Assembly: GCF_008016535.1 (NCBI RefSeq)
Contig: NZ_SAXY01000035.1
Location: 1 to 64,000, forward strand
Origin: Brachyspira pilosicoli
GTDB taxonomy: Bacteria > Spirochaetota > Brachyspiria > Brachyspirales > Brachyspiraceae
Direction: 5' to 3'
Length of the DNA: 64,000 nucleotides
The translations under genes were made by a program, and so were the position numbers. This document shows, piece by piece, positions 28,158 to 37,496 of the stretch. Numbering within the stretch: the first letter of the stretch is position 1; every line of letters starts with the position of its first letter. Below the pieces are notes generated by a model, which did no database searches, was not told where the DNA came from, and saw nothing but the letters and a program-made list of their open reading frames with translations.

Positions 28158-28803
28158 TTACTTCCTCCTTTTTTGAATCTATATAATTATATAGAGTGAA
28201 TTTACTTATTCCAAAATGATTCGATACCTTATCCCCAGATTTTGTTATTAAAAATACTCCAGAATCATTTAAAAATTTAATAGCCTTTATTTTTTCATCT
28301 TTACTCATTATAGAAGCAGGCTTTCCTATCAATTTCTCACTTTTTAATATAAGTTTTTCCATAAGCTCCTGAGCACTGTTTGGTATTTCTTCTAGTTTAG
28401 ATTTATCTTCTGTTTGAATTAATAAATCTAAGTCATTCTTAAATGGAATAAAACTGCTTATATCAAAGTTTATAGAGAGTATATATCTATATTTTCCTTC
28501 CATATCCTTTATAAATACAGTTGAAGATTTTAATATTTTTCCATTTGATGCTTTTGTAAGATAAGATAAATGGTCAACTATAGGCTCTCCTTTTTTTAGC
28601 TTCTCTATAGTTTTTAATACTACATTTGAAGCACCTTCGCCTGCTTTTCTTCCTGTAACCCCGCCATTAATGATAAAAAGAATTGTATGCTCTAAATCTT
28701 CCTCTTTTAGTTCATGAATACAAACTTCGCAATTATTACCAAATTGCCTTGCTATGCCATGTGCTACGCTTACTAAAGTTTCTAGTATTATATTAGAACT
28801 CAT
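28150..28803 (-). CDS. YheO/DauR-family transcriptional regulator
   Basis: A 217-residue regulator. Residues about 5-120 form a YheO-like PAS domain (LVSVAHGIARQFGNNCEVCIHEL at the N-terminus, then an N-G-G-V-T-G-R-K-x-G segment and a K-S-S-T-V-F-I-K-D strand). Residues about 165-215 form a helix-turn-helix with KVSNHFGISKFTLYNYI. It is the first gene of the minus-strand purine operon and overlaps ygeX. Its promoter is overlapped by a 12-bp-arm inverted repeat (28881-28910), so autoregulation and control of the divergent ssnA operon are likely. The ligand is unknown; a purine or pathway intermediate is an inference. Confidence 0.85.
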   Translation of the reverse strand: MSSNIILETLVSVAHGIARQFGNNCEVCIHELKEEDLEHTILFIINGGVTGRKAGEGASNVVLKTIEKLKKGEPIVDHLSYLTKASNGKILKSSTVFIKDMEGKYRYILSINFDISSFIPFKNDLDLLIQTEDKSKLEEIPNSAQELMEKLILKSEKLIGKPASIMSKDEKIKAIKFLNDSGVFLITKSGDKVSNHFGISKFTLYNYIDSKKEEVNE

Positions 28804-28866
28804 AAATATCCTATAAAAAGCTACTATATACTTAAAATCTATAACTTCATTAATTGATACGTTTAT

Positions 28867-28910
28867 AGTATACTAATTTTTTTTTAGATTTTCAAGAAAA
28901 AATCTAAAAA
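28867..28910 (-). promoter_or_regulatory. Promoter of the regulator-ygeX operon with overlapping operator-like inverted repeat
   Basis: Minus strand TTGAAA (28895-28890), 17 bases, TATACT (28872-28867) form a very good promoter. A perfect inverted repeat with 12-base arms, TTTTTAGATTTT and its complement (28881-28892 and 28899-28910, 6-base spacer), covers the -35. A protein bound there would block this promoter and lie about 25 bases from the divergent -35 at 28935. The T-rich tails also resemble a terminator, but no gene ends here. Confidence 0.7.
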
Positions 28911-28934
28911 TTTTTTATTTTTTATACAAATTCG

Positions 28935-28962
28935 TTGACAAATCCGCTTTTTTTAATATCCT
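28935..28962 (+). promoter_or_regulatory. Promoter of ssnA-ygfK-xdhD-yqeB
   Basis: TTGACA (28935-28940), 16 bases and TATCCT (28957-28962), 50 bases before the ssnA ATG. It is divergent from and close to the regulator promoter. Confidence 0.55.
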
Positions 28963-29012
28963 ATTAAAATATAGATAATAAATTATAAAAATATGAAATT
29001 TAGGGGGAATAT

Positions 29013-30344
29013 ATGCTATTAATAGGCGGCGGTAAATTAATAACAAGAGATTCTGCTAAACCATTTTTAGAAGATGGAGCAGTTCTTTGTGACGGAAGAT
29101 TAATTAAAGAAGTTGGAAAAACTTCAGATTTAAAGGCAAAATATAAGGATGCTGAGTTTATAGATGCAAAAGGAAGCATTATTATGCCGGCATTTATAAA
29201 CGTACATGAACATATTTACTCTGCTATGGCTAGAGGTTTTAGTATTAATGGTTATAACCCTAAAGGCTTTTTAGAAATATTAGACGGCATGTGGTGGACT
29301 ATAGACAGAAATCTTACTTTAGAGCAAACTAAACAAAGTGCAATGGCTACTTATATAGAATCTATTAAAAATGGTGTTACTACAGTATTTGACCACCATG
29401 CTAGCTTTGGACATATTGAAAGCTCATTATTTGCTATAGAAGAAGCTGCTAAAACTATGGGAGTTCGTACTTCTTTATGCTATGAAGTGTCAGACAGGGA
29501 CGGAGAGGCTAAATCCAAGGCTTCTGTTAAAGAAAATCTTGACTTTATTAAGCATGCTATGGCTGATAAAACTGATATGATTAAGGCTATGATGGGAATG
29601 CATGCCTCTTTCACTATTTCTGATAAAACTATGGAAGCTTGTATGAAAGATTTACCTGAAGGCATAGGATGTCATATTCACGTTGCTGAAGGTATAGAAG
29701 ATTTACATGCTTGTCTTAAAGAACATGGCAAAAGAATAGTTGACAGACTTTATGATTTCAAAGTTTTAGGCCCTCAAACTATATTAGTACACTGTATATA
29801 TGTTAATCCTCATGAAATGGATTTAATAAAAGAAACAGACACTATGACTTCTCATAACCCTGAATCTAATATGGGTAATGCCTGCGGATGCCCTCCTACT
29901 ATGGAATTAATGAAAAAAGGTATATTAACAGGTTTAGGTACAGACGGTTATACTCATGATATGACAGAATCATATAAAGTAGCTAATGTACTTCATAAAC
30001 ATAGCCTTTGCGATCCTAATGCTGCTTGGGGTGAAATACCTACAATGCTATTTGAAAATAATGCTAAAATGGCTAATCGTTATTTCGATACTCCTCTTGG
30101 TGTACTAAAAGAGGGAGCTGCTGCTGATATTATTATTGTAGATTATAAAAATTACACAGAATTAAGCGATAAAAACATTAACGGACATATATTATTTGGC
30201 ATTAACGGCGGACATGTTAACACTACTGTTTGTAATGGTGAAGTATTAATGAGAGATAGAAAACTTACAAAAATTGATGAAGAAGCTGCTTATGCTAAAA
30301 TAAGAGAAGAATCTGCTAAACTTTGGAAACAGATTAACAAATAA
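29013..30344 (+). CDS. ssnA: SsnA-type amidohydrolase
   Basis: A 443-residue metal-dependent hydrolase of the cytosine/guanine-deaminase-like amidohydrolase group, SsnA subgroup. Metal ligands: NVHEHIYSAMARG near residue 63 (H-x-H), a His in GCHIHVAEG near 222, a His in ILVHCIYV, and the Asp of GLGTDGYTHD near 310. It should deaminate or hydrolyse a purine-derived ring. It is the first gene of the plus-strand half of the cluster, with an AGGGGGA ribosome site, and is followed by ygfK, its usual neighbour in enterobacteria and clostridia. Confidence 0.92.
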   Translation: MLLIGGGKLITRDSAKPFLEDGAVLCDGRLIKEVGKTSDLKAKYKDAEFIDAKGSIIMPAFINVHEHIYSAMARGFSINGYNPKGFLEILDGMWWTIDRNLTLEQTKQSAMATYIESIKNGVTTVFDHHASFGHIESSLFAIEEAAKTMGVRTSLCYEVSDRDGEAKSKASVKENLDFIKHAMADKTDMIKAMMGMHASFTISDKTMEACMKDLPEGIGCHIHVAEGIEDLHACLKEHGKRIVDRLYDFKVLGPQTILVHCIYVNPHEMDLIKETDTMTSHNPESNMGNACGCPPTMELMKKGILTGLGTDGYTHDMTESYKVANVLHKHSLCDPNAAWGEIPTMLFENNAKMANRYFDTPLGVLKEGAAADIIIVDYKNYTELSDKNINGHILFGINGGHVNTTVCNGEVLMRDRKLTKIDEEAAYAKIREESAKLWKQINK

Positions 30345-30436
30345 TTAAAATATATTATATTAAGTAATTGGGTATATTTTTGCTCCATTACTCTAAATTT
30401 TTTAAAACAGTATTAATTAATAATTGGAGGATTATA

Positions 30437-33412
30437 ATGAGTGATGTAATGACCCCTATTCCTTTTGGAAACCTTATGAATTGGGTTTTGGAAGAAAAAA
30501 AATCTGGTAAGGTATTTGGTATTTCAAGGGCATTCAAAGCTGATAAAGCTAAATATTATGAAATTTTTGGAAGAAAATTAGAAACTCCTATAGGACCTGC
30601 TGCAGGACCTCATACTCAATTAGCTCAAAATATAATAGCTGCATACTACACTGGAAGCAGATTCTTTGAACTAAAAACAGTACAAAAAATGGACGGTGAA
30701 GAATTAAGCAAATGCGTTGCTAAACCTTGTATTACTGCGAATGATGAATGTTATAACTGCGAATGGTCTACTGAACTTTATGTACCTCAGGCTTTTGATG
30801 AATATGTTAAGGCTTGGGTTGCTTTAAAAGTAATTGCTAAAGAATGGGATTTGGGAGAGATGGACGGTTTTCAGTTTAATATGTCTGTTGGTTATGATTA
30901 TGACGGCATTAAAACTGAAAAAATTGATAATTTTATAGAAGGTATGAAAGATGCTTCTAACACTCCTATATTCAAAGAATGTAAAGAGTGGCTTACTAAT
31001 AATATAAGCAGATTTAAAAACTTCAAAAAAGAAGATATTGATAAAATTAATGCTGATATTTGTAATTCTGTTACATTATCCACTCTTCACGGCTGTCCTC
31101 CTACAGAAATAGAAAAAATTGCTTCATATCTAATTACAGAAAAAAAATTAAACACTTTCGTTAAATGTAACCCTACTCTTTTAGGCTACGATTATGCTAG
31201 AAAAACTTTAGATGAAATGGGTTATGATTATATATCATTTACGGATTTCCACTTTAATGATGACTTGCAGTATAGCGATGCTGTTCCTATGCTTCAAAGA
31301 CTTCAAAAATTAGCTTCTGACAATTCACTTGCATTCGGTGTAAAAATTACTAATACATTCCCTGTAGATGTTAAGCAAAAAGAATTGCCTTCTGAAGAGA
31401 TGTATATGTCTGGTAAGTCTTTATTCCCTCTTTCTATGACAGTAGCTTCAAGATTAAGTAAAGATTTTGACGGAAAATTAAGAATATCATATTCTGGCGG
31501 TTGTGATTATTTTAATATTAATGATGTAATAGATGCAGGAATCTGGCCTGTAACTATGGCTACTACTTTCTTAAAAACAGGCGGATATCAAAGAGGAGAG
31601 CAAATAGCTAAAAACCTCAAAGAGCCTAAAGCATTTACAAAAGTAGATGTTGCTAAAACAGAAAAAATTGTTGAATGGGGTAAAAAAAGCAAACATCACA
31701 TTAAACCTATTAAACCTCTTGCAAGCAGAAAAGTTAATAAAAAAGTGCCTTTGGTTGATTGTTATATAGCTCCTTGTATGGAAACTTGCCCTATCAATCA
31801 AGACCTTACTACTTATATAAGACTTAACGCTGAAGGTAAATATGATGAATCTTTCAAAGTAATAATAGAAAAAAATGCTCTTCCATTTGCTACTGGTATA
31901 TTGTGCCCTCATACTTGTATGGATAAATGTACTAGACAATTCTATGAAGAGCCTGTTAGTATTAGAGCTTGCAAATTAGAAGCTGCTAAATCTGGATATA
32001 GTAAAGTAATAAGCACATTAAAGCCTGCTCCTTCTATAGGCAAAAAAGCTGGTGTTATAGGTGCTGGTCCTGCTGGTCTTTCTGCTGCTTTCTTCTTGGC
32101 TCGTGCAGGAATGGAAGTTACTGTATTTGACAAAAGAGAAAAAGCTGGTGGTGTTGTTGCTAATATTATACCTAATTTTAGAATCACAGCTGAAGAGATT
32201 GGAAATGATGTTAGCTTATGCAAACAAATGGGGGTTAAATTTGAACTTGGCAAAGAGATAAAAGATATAAAAGAGTTTGCTAAAAATTATGATTATACTG
32301 TTGTTTGTATAGGTGCTCATAAGAATATGCCTTTAAAACTTGAGGCTGGCGAATCTATGAATGCTCTTAAGTTCTTAGAAGAGTTCAATAAAACTAATGG
32401 AAATGTTGCTTTAGGTGAAGATGTAGTAGTAATTGGAGGCGGTAATACTGCTATGGACGCTGCTCGTGCTGCTAAGAAAAATAAGGGTGTAAAAAATGTT
32501 AGATTAGTTTATAGAAGAACTAAGAGATATATGCCTGCTTTAGAAGAAGAGTTAAAAGAGGCTTTAGAAGACGGTGTTGAGTTTATGGAGCTGCTTACAC
32601 CTGTTAAATTAGAAAACGGCAAACTTTTATGCAAAAAAATGGAATTATCTGACTATGATGAAAAAGGCAGAAGAAACGTTGTTGAAACTAATGAAACAGT
32701 TGAAGTTACTACTAATAGTGTTATAGCTTCTATAGGGGAACAAATTGAATCTGATTTCTACAAATCTAACGGCATAGATGTTGATGATAAAGGAAAGCCA
32801 AAATGCAATGCTAATAATGAATCATCTATCAAAAATGTTTATGTTGCTGGCGATGGTTTATATGGAGCTGCTACTATAGTTGAGGCTATAAGAGATGCTA
32901 GAGTTGTCGCTGAAGCTATATTAGGTAAAGCAATTGCTACTGATTTACCTTCTGTTTCTACTGAAGAGATTTCTTACGGTAAAAAAGGTAACTTAAAAGA
33001 AGTATCAAAAGACCCTGAAGCTACAAGATGTTTAACTTGTGATTATATATGTGAAAGCTGCACTGAAGTTTGTCCTAACAGAGCAAATGTTTCTATTAAA
33101 GTTGAAGGCGGAGATAAAATATCACAAATTATACACGTTGACTATATGTGTAATGAATGCGGAAACTGTGAAACATTCTGTCCTTACAGTTCTGCTCCTT
33201 ATAAAGATAAGTTTACATTGTTTGATACTGCAGATGATATGAAAAACTCTAAAAATGACGGTTTCTTGTTCTTAGATAAAGAAGGTAATGCTAAACTTAG
33301 AATTGACGGTAAAGAAGAATCTTATAAAGCTGGAAGTTCTAAAAACTTTAATGGAGTTTATAGTATAGTTGATAGCGTATTTAATAATTATAAGTATTTA
33401 ATATTAAAATAA
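30437..33412 (+). CDS. ygfK: YgfK, selenate-reductase-like FeS flavoprotein
   Basis: A 991-residue multidomain oxidoreductase. The ATG at 30437 (MSDVMTPIPF) is chosen for its GGAGG site six bases upstream. Residues 1 to about 400 resemble a dihydroorotate/dihydropyrimidine-dehydrogenase-like barrel. A GltD-like four-Cys region (CYIAPCMETCPIN) begins near 442. FAD and NAD(P)H sites are GVIGAGPAGLSAA near 539 and VVIGGGNTAMDAA near 665. The C-terminus has two clusters, CLTCDYICESCTEVCP near 865 and CNECGNCETFCPY near 905. It is named putative selenate reductase subunit in E. coli, but context shows a role in purine/urate metabolism: it probably feeds or accepts electrons for XdhD or a urate-reducing step. 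Confidence 0.93.
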   Translation: MSDVMTPIPFGNLMNWVLEEKKSGKVFGISRAFKADKAKYYEIFGRKLETPIGPAAGPHTQLAQNIIAAYYTGSRFFELKTVQKMDGEELSKCVAKPCITANDECYNCEWSTELYVPQAFDEYVKAWVALKVIAKEWDLGEMDGFQFNMSVGYDYDGIKTEKIDNFIEGMKDASNTPIFKECKEWLTNNISRFKNFKKEDIDKINADICNSVTLSTLHGCPPTEIEKIASYLITEKKLNTFVKCNPTLLGYDYARKTLDEMGYDYISFTDFHFNDDLQYSDAVPMLQRLQKLASDNSLAFGVKITNTFPVDVKQKELPSEEMYMSGKSLFPLSMTVASRLSKDFDGKLRISYSGGCDYFNINDVIDAGIWPVTMATTFLKTGGYQRGEQIAKNLKEPKAFTKVDVAKTEKIVEWGKKSKHHIKPIKPLASRKVNKKVPLVDCYIAPCMETCPINQDLTTYIRLNAEGKYDESFKVIIEKNALPFATGILCPHTCMDKCTRQFYEEPVSIRACKLEAAKSGYSKVISTLKPAPSIGKKAGVIGAGPAGLSAAFFLARAGMEVTVFDKREKAGGVVANIIPNFRITAEEIGNDVSLCKQMGVKFELGKEIKDIKEFAKNYDYTVVCIGAHKNMPLKLEAGESMNALKFLEEFNKTNGNVALGEDVVVIGGGNTAMDAARAAKKNKGVKNVRLVYRRTKRYMPALEEELKEALEDGVEFMELLTPVKLENGKLLCKKMELSDYDEKGRRNVVETNETVEVTTNSVIASIGEQIESDFYKSNGIDVDDKGKPKCNANNESSIKNVYVAGDGLYGAATIVEAIRDARVVAEAILGKAIATDLPSVSTEEISYGKKGNLKEVSKDPEATRCLTCDYICESCTEVCPNRANVSIKVEGGDKISQIIHVDYMCNECGNCETFCPYSSAPYKDKFTLFDTADDMKNSKNDGFLFLDKEGNAKLRIDGKEESYKAGSSKNFNGVYSIVDSVFNNYKYLILK

Positions 33413-33520
33413 TTGACTTTATACTAATTGTTATATAACATAACAAAGGAAATAATATTTTTATATTCCCTTTGTTATGTTTATTTTATTAATATATTAT
33501 TAAAATTGGAGGTAATATAT

Positions 33521-36094
33521 ATGGGAGAGAATGTCAAGATTATCATTAATGGCAAAGAGATGAGTTTTGACTCTGATAGAAAATTAATGGATGTTCTTAG
33601 AAATGATTGCAAATGTAAATCAGTAAAAGACGGATGCTCTGAAGGGGCTTGCGGAACTTGTACTGTTTTAATAGATGGTAAACCTACTAAATCTTGTATA
33701 CAAACTATAGGAAGACTTCAAGGAAAAAGTGTACAAACTATAGAGGGATTTACTCAAAGAGAAAAAGATGTTTATTCTCATGCTTTTGCAGCTGCAGGTG
33801 CTGTGCAATGCGGATTTTGTATACCGGGCATGGTGATATGTGCTAAGGGGTTAATTGATAAAAATAATAACCCTACAAGACTTGAAATTGTTGCTGCTAT
33901 AAAAAATAATATTTGCAGATGTACTGGTTACAAAAAAATTATTGATGCTATAGAATTAGCAGCTAAAATGATTAGAGAAAACATTGATGTTAAAGAATAT
34001 AAAGGAAAGGTAAAGTTAGGCGACAAAAATATTATCAGAGTTGATGCCAAAGAGAAAGCACTTGGTATTGGCGAATATTGTGATGATATAGAATTAGAGG
34101 GTATGCTTCATGGTGTTGCTGTTAGAACTAAATACCCTAGAGCTAAAATATTAAAAATTGATGTAAGTGAAGCAAAAGCTTTAAAAGGTGTTGTTGATGT
34201 AATTACTGCTAAAGATTTACCGGGGGCAAAAAAGATTGGACATATTTTCCACGACTGGGACGTTCTTATTGGTGAAGGTGAAACTACAAAATTTATTGCT
34301 GATGGTTTAGCTTTAATTGTTGCTGAAGATGAAGCTACTGCCAAAAAGGCTAGAGATTTAGTAAAAATAGAATATGAAGAGCTTCCTTTAGTAAAAAATC
34401 CAGAAGAAGCTATGAAAGAAGGAGCTCCTTTAGTTCATGAGGATAGAGAAAGCAATTTACTTACTCATGAAAGATTAGTTAAAGGTAATGCTGATGAAGT
34501 AATAGCAAAATCAAAATATAAAGTTACAAGGCATTATGAACTTCCTTGGACAGAGCATGCATTTATGGAGGCAGAGGTTGCTGTTGCTATGCCTTTTAAT
34601 GGAGACGGTATATTTGTATATTCAAGCGATCAGAGCGTTTATGATACAAAAAGAGAAGTATCTATGGCTTTGGGAATAGATCCTGAAAAAGTTGTAGTAG
34701 AAAACAAATATGTAGGAGGCGGTTTCGGCGGTAAAGAAGATATGAGCGTTCAGCACTATGCTGCTATAATGGCTTATAGAACAAAGAGATCTGTTAAATT
34801 CAAACTTACAAGACAGGAAAGTATTAACTGGCACCCAAAACGCCACCCTATGAGCATAGATATGACTACTGCATGCGATGAAAACGGCATACTTACAGCT
34901 ATGAAAGCAGTTTTAATAACAGATGCTGGTGCTTATGCTTCATTATCCGGACCTGTACTTCAAAGAGCTTGTACGCATGCTGCTGGTCCTTATAATTATC
35001 ATGTTATAGATATAGAGGGTAAATCAATATATACCAACAACCCACCTACTGGACCATTCAGAGGTTTTGGGGTTCCTCAATCTTGTTTTGCTACAGAGAT
35101 GAACATAAACTTGCTTGCTGAGATGTGCGGTTTGGATCCTTGGGAAATAAGATATAGAAATGCTATTCGTCCTGGTCAGGTGCTTCCTAACTATCAAATA
35201 GCTGATGATTCTACCGGTCTTGTTGAAACATTAGAGGCTGTTAAAGATATATTCTACAATAACAAATATGTTGGTATAGCTTGTTCTTTGAAAAACTCTG
35301 GTGTGGGTGTTGGACTTCCTGATACTGGAAGAGTTCGTTTATTAGTAAAAGACTCAAAAGTTAATGTATATTCTGCTGCTTCTTGTATTGGACAGGGTAT
35401 TGCTACTGTGCTTTATCAAATAGCAGGTGAAACTCTCAATTTGAATGATGATGAGATAATAGTTCATCAGCCTAATACTGCAACTTCTCCAGATTCTGGT
35501 ACTACTTCTGGTTCAAGACAAACACTTATTACAGGTGAGGCTTGTAAGAGAGCTTGTGAAGAGCTTAAAAAAGATTTAGATTCTGGCAAAACTTTAAAAG
35601 ACTTGGAAGGAAAAGAGTATTACGGAGAATGGCTCACAATAACTGACAAAATGGGAGTGGACAAACCTAATCCTGTTTCTCACGTGGCTTATAGTTATGC
35701 TACACAAGTATGCATACTTAATGAAGACGGCACAATACAAAAAATAGTTGCTGCTCATGATATAGGAAAAGCAATTAACCCTATAGCTTTAGAAGGACAA
35801 ATTGAAGGCGGTGTTGTTATGTCTTTGGGCTATGCTTTAACAGAGAAATTCCCGCTTGAAAATTGTGTGCCTAAAGTAAAATTTGGTACTTTGGGATTAT
35901 TTAGAGCTGACAAGACTCCTGATGTTGAATCTATTATTATAGAAAAAGAAGGTGTTCCTTATGGTTATGGTGCTACTGGTATAGGAGAGATTTCAAGTAT
36001 ACCTACTGCTCCTGCTGTTGCTTTGGCATATTATAAATTTAACGGCGAGTTCCAAACAGAATTGCCGCTTAAAAATACTCCTTATTCAAGATAA
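33521..36094 (+). CDS. xdhD: XdhD-type selenium-linked molybdenum hydroxylase (FeS + Mo domains fused)
   Basis: An 857-residue protein from the ATG at 33521, which has GGAGGTAATATAT just before it. The N-terminal [2Fe-2S] domains (GCSEGACGTCTVL near 37, CGFCIPGMV near 97, ICRCTGYKKI near 130) are followed by the molybdenum domains. GGGFGGKEDM lies near 400, GPFRGFGVPQ near 510 and TGIGEISSIPTAP near 820, where the Glu is the expected catalytic base. No FAD domain is present, unlike true xanthine dehydrogenase, so electrons must leave through another protein, most simply YgfK upstream. The closest relatives I recall are E. coli XdhD and selenium-dependent purine hydroxylases. There is a 108-base gap after ygfK. 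Confidence 0.92.
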   Translation: MGENVKIIINGKEMSFDSDRKLMDVLRNDCKCKSVKDGCSEGACGTCTVLIDGKPTKSCIQTIGRLQGKSVQTIEGFTQREKDVYSHAFAAAGAVQCGFCIPGMVICAKGLIDKNNNPTRLEIVAAIKNNICRCTGYKKIIDAIELAAKMIRENIDVKEYKGKVKLGDKNIIRVDAKEKALGIGEYCDDIELEGMLHGVAVRTKYPRAKILKIDVSEAKALKGVVDVITAKDLPGAKKIGHIFHDWDVLIGEGETTKFIADGLALIVAEDEATAKKARDLVKIEYEELPLVKNPEEAMKEGAPLVHEDRESNLLTHERLVKGNADEVIAKSKYKVTRHYELPWTEHAFMEAEVAVAMPFNGDGIFVYSSDQSVYDTKREVSMALGIDPEKVVVENKYVGGGFGGKEDMSVQHYAAIMAYRTKRSVKFKLTRQESINWHPKRHPMSIDMTTACDENGILTAMKAVLITDAGAYASLSGPVLQRACTHAAGPYNYHVIDIEGKSIYTNNPPTGPFRGFGVPQSCFATEMNINLLAEMCGLDPWEIRYRNAIRPGQVLPNYQIADDSTGLVETLEAVKDIFYNNKYVGIACSLKNSGVGVGLPDTGRVRLLVKDSKVNVYSAASCIGQGIATVLYQIAGETLNLNDDEIIVHQPNTATSPDSGTTSGSRQTLITGEACKRACEELKKDLDSGKTLKDLEGKEYYGEWLTITDKMGVDKPNPVSHVAYSYATQVCILNEDGTIQKIVAAHDIGKAINPIALEGQIEGGVVMSLGYALTEKFPLENCVPKVKFGTLGLFRADKTPDVESIIIEKEGVPYGYGATGIGEISSIPTAPAVALAYYKFNGEFQTELPLKNTPYSR

Positions 36095-36098
36095 TTAT

Positions 36099-36926
36099 AT
36101 GAGTTTAATTAACAATGAACTTGTAATTGTAAGAGGAGCTGGTGATTTAGCTACTGGTGTTGTGTACTCTCTATATAAGGCTCATTTCAAAGTTATTATA
36201 TTAGAGACGCAGCACCCCTCTGCTATAAGAAGAAAGGTTGCATTATCTGAAGCTGTTTATGATGGTAAAACAAAAGTTGAAGATATTGAAGCTGTACTTA
36301 TTAAAAGCTATGAAGAAGCTCTTAATATAATTACAAATAAAGATTATAAAGAGATTCCTATTCTTATTGACCCTAACTGTGAAATATTAAATCACATAAA
36401 ACCAACATTTTTAATTGATGCTATAATTGCTAAAAAAAATCTAGGCACTAATAAATCTATGGCAAAATATACTATAGCATTAGGACCTGGTTTTACTGCT
36501 GGTAAAGACTGCGATATTGTTATAGAAACTATACGTGGGCACAATCTTGGAAGAATGTATTTAGATGGTGAAGCTATACCCAACACAGGAATACCCGGAA
36601 ATATTGGAGGCAAAGAAGCTGAAAGAGTAATACATGCAAACTCTGACGGCATTATTGAAAACATAAAAAATATAGGCGATTTTGTAAGAGAAAAAGAAGT
36701 TATAGCATATATAAACAACGACAACAAAAAAATAGAAGTAATAGCACCTTTTGAAGGGCTTTTGCGTGGCATTATAAGAGATGGTTTTAAAGTACGTAAG
36801 GGCTTAAAAATAGCTGATATTGACCCAAGAAAATATGAGTATGATAATTGCTTTACAATTTCAGACAAGGCAAGAAACTTGGGCGGAGCTGTACTTACTG
36901 CTATGATGTATTTATATAATAGATAA
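36099..36926 (+). CDS. yqeB: YqeB, selenium-dependent molybdenum hydroxylase accessory protein
   Basis: A 275-residue protein of the EF2563/YqeB family. The ATG at 36099 lies four bases after the xdhD stop; the longer frame is inside xdhD. Features: VIVRGAGDLATGVVYSL at residue 8, a dinucleotide-binding-like loop; LETQHPSAIRRKVALSEAVYDG; ALGPGFTAGKDCDIVIET; and a C-terminal biotinyl-like beta domain (IAPFEGLLRGIIRDG). The family occurs with SelD and selenium-dependent hydroxylases and is thought to help install the labile selenium. With the YqeC-MocA fusion at 15721 it marks this system as selenium-linked. Its last 16 codons and the DNA after them are duplicated at 39314-39434. Confidence 0.9.
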   Translation: MSLINNELVIVRGAGDLATGVVYSLYKAHFKVIILETQHPSAIRRKVALSEAVYDGKTKVEDIEAVLIKSYEEALNIITNKDYKEIPILIDPNCEILNHIKPTFLIDAIIAKKNLGTNKSMAKYTIALGPGFTAGKDCDIVIETIRGHNLGRMYLDGEAIPNTGIPGNIGGKEAERVIHANSDGIIENIKNIGDFVREKEVIAYINNDNKKIEVIAPFEGLLRGIIRDGFKVRKGLKIADIDPRKYEYDNCFTISDKARNLGGAVLTAMMYLYNR

Positions 36927-36996
36927 TTAATTTCAAATTATAGATTCTTTTATTAAATTAAAAAATTTTGTATATTTTTTATTGTTCTTTTTCCCG
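36884..36996 (+). repeat. Copy 1 of a 115-120-bp duplication (yqeB tail plus downstream DNA)
   Basis: The end of yqeB and 70 bases after it reappear almost unchanged at 39314-39434. Matches include CTTACTGCTATGATGTATTT and the stretch ending in ATTGTTCTTTTTCCCGC. The copies flank the 37497-39101 gene. Confidence 0.9.
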
Positions 36997-37450
36997 CGTA
37001 CGAGCTGTACCACCTTGCCGCACGGTAATGTTATGCTTTAATTATAACTTCTTAGAAGTGCGGGGGAGTGCCTTTTAATGTACAATTAAATTATAAAATT
37101 TATAATAAAAATGCAGCCTTTTTGCTTCTTTGTGGCAACAAAAGAAGTGGGGTGCTACCCTACGGGCACGCTTCGCAGGGGGCAAAGCCACCATAAATAT
37201 TTAACAAAAAAAATTAAAAATTTTCAGTATAAAAATAACTATATTTTAGAATATAATTTTTTATTCAACTTTTTCCCGCCTTCGCACCACAGGCACTTCC
37301 TTCGGTCGCTGTGCGGACTTCGTCAAAGTTGCAAAAAGTGCAAGTATTCAAATTTTATATCTAAAAAATATATATAATGACACTATATGTTTATATCTAT
37401 ACTTCATAAAAATGCGGTCCTTCGCGAAGCGTATCCGAAGGATATAAGCT
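36970..37450. repeat. Intergenic hairpin-repeat cluster (order B-A-B-A')
   Basis: This 570-base gene-free stretch after yqeB is built of two repeat types that recur elsewhere in the window. Type B (36978-37060 and 37255-37350) begins TTCTTTTTCCCGC or CAACTTTTTCCCGC, has GC-rich inserts such as TGCGGACTTCGTCAAA, and ends near AAAAAGTGCAA. Type A (37109-37195) begins AATGCAGCCTTTTTGCTTC, contains an inverted repeat of CTTCTTT and AAAGAAG, then G-rich sequence ending GGGGGCAAAGCC. A broken A copy follows at 37410-37450 (AATGCGGTCCTTC). The short open frame at 37111-37377 is repeat sequence, not a gene. Confidence 0.75.
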
Positions 37451-37496
37451 TCTTCTATGCCAATAAAAAATTTCTTTATAAATTAAAATACTATTA

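Noticed and set aside
28881-28910. Terminator at the 28881-28910 palindrome
   Set aside because: No gene ends there on either strand; both flanking genes start and run away from it, and it overlaps a good promoter.
37111-37377. Open frame of 88 codons with many Cys, Phe and Arg
   Set aside because: It is made entirely of the intergenic type A and B repeats, has no ribosome site, and its reading depends on hairpin sequence.
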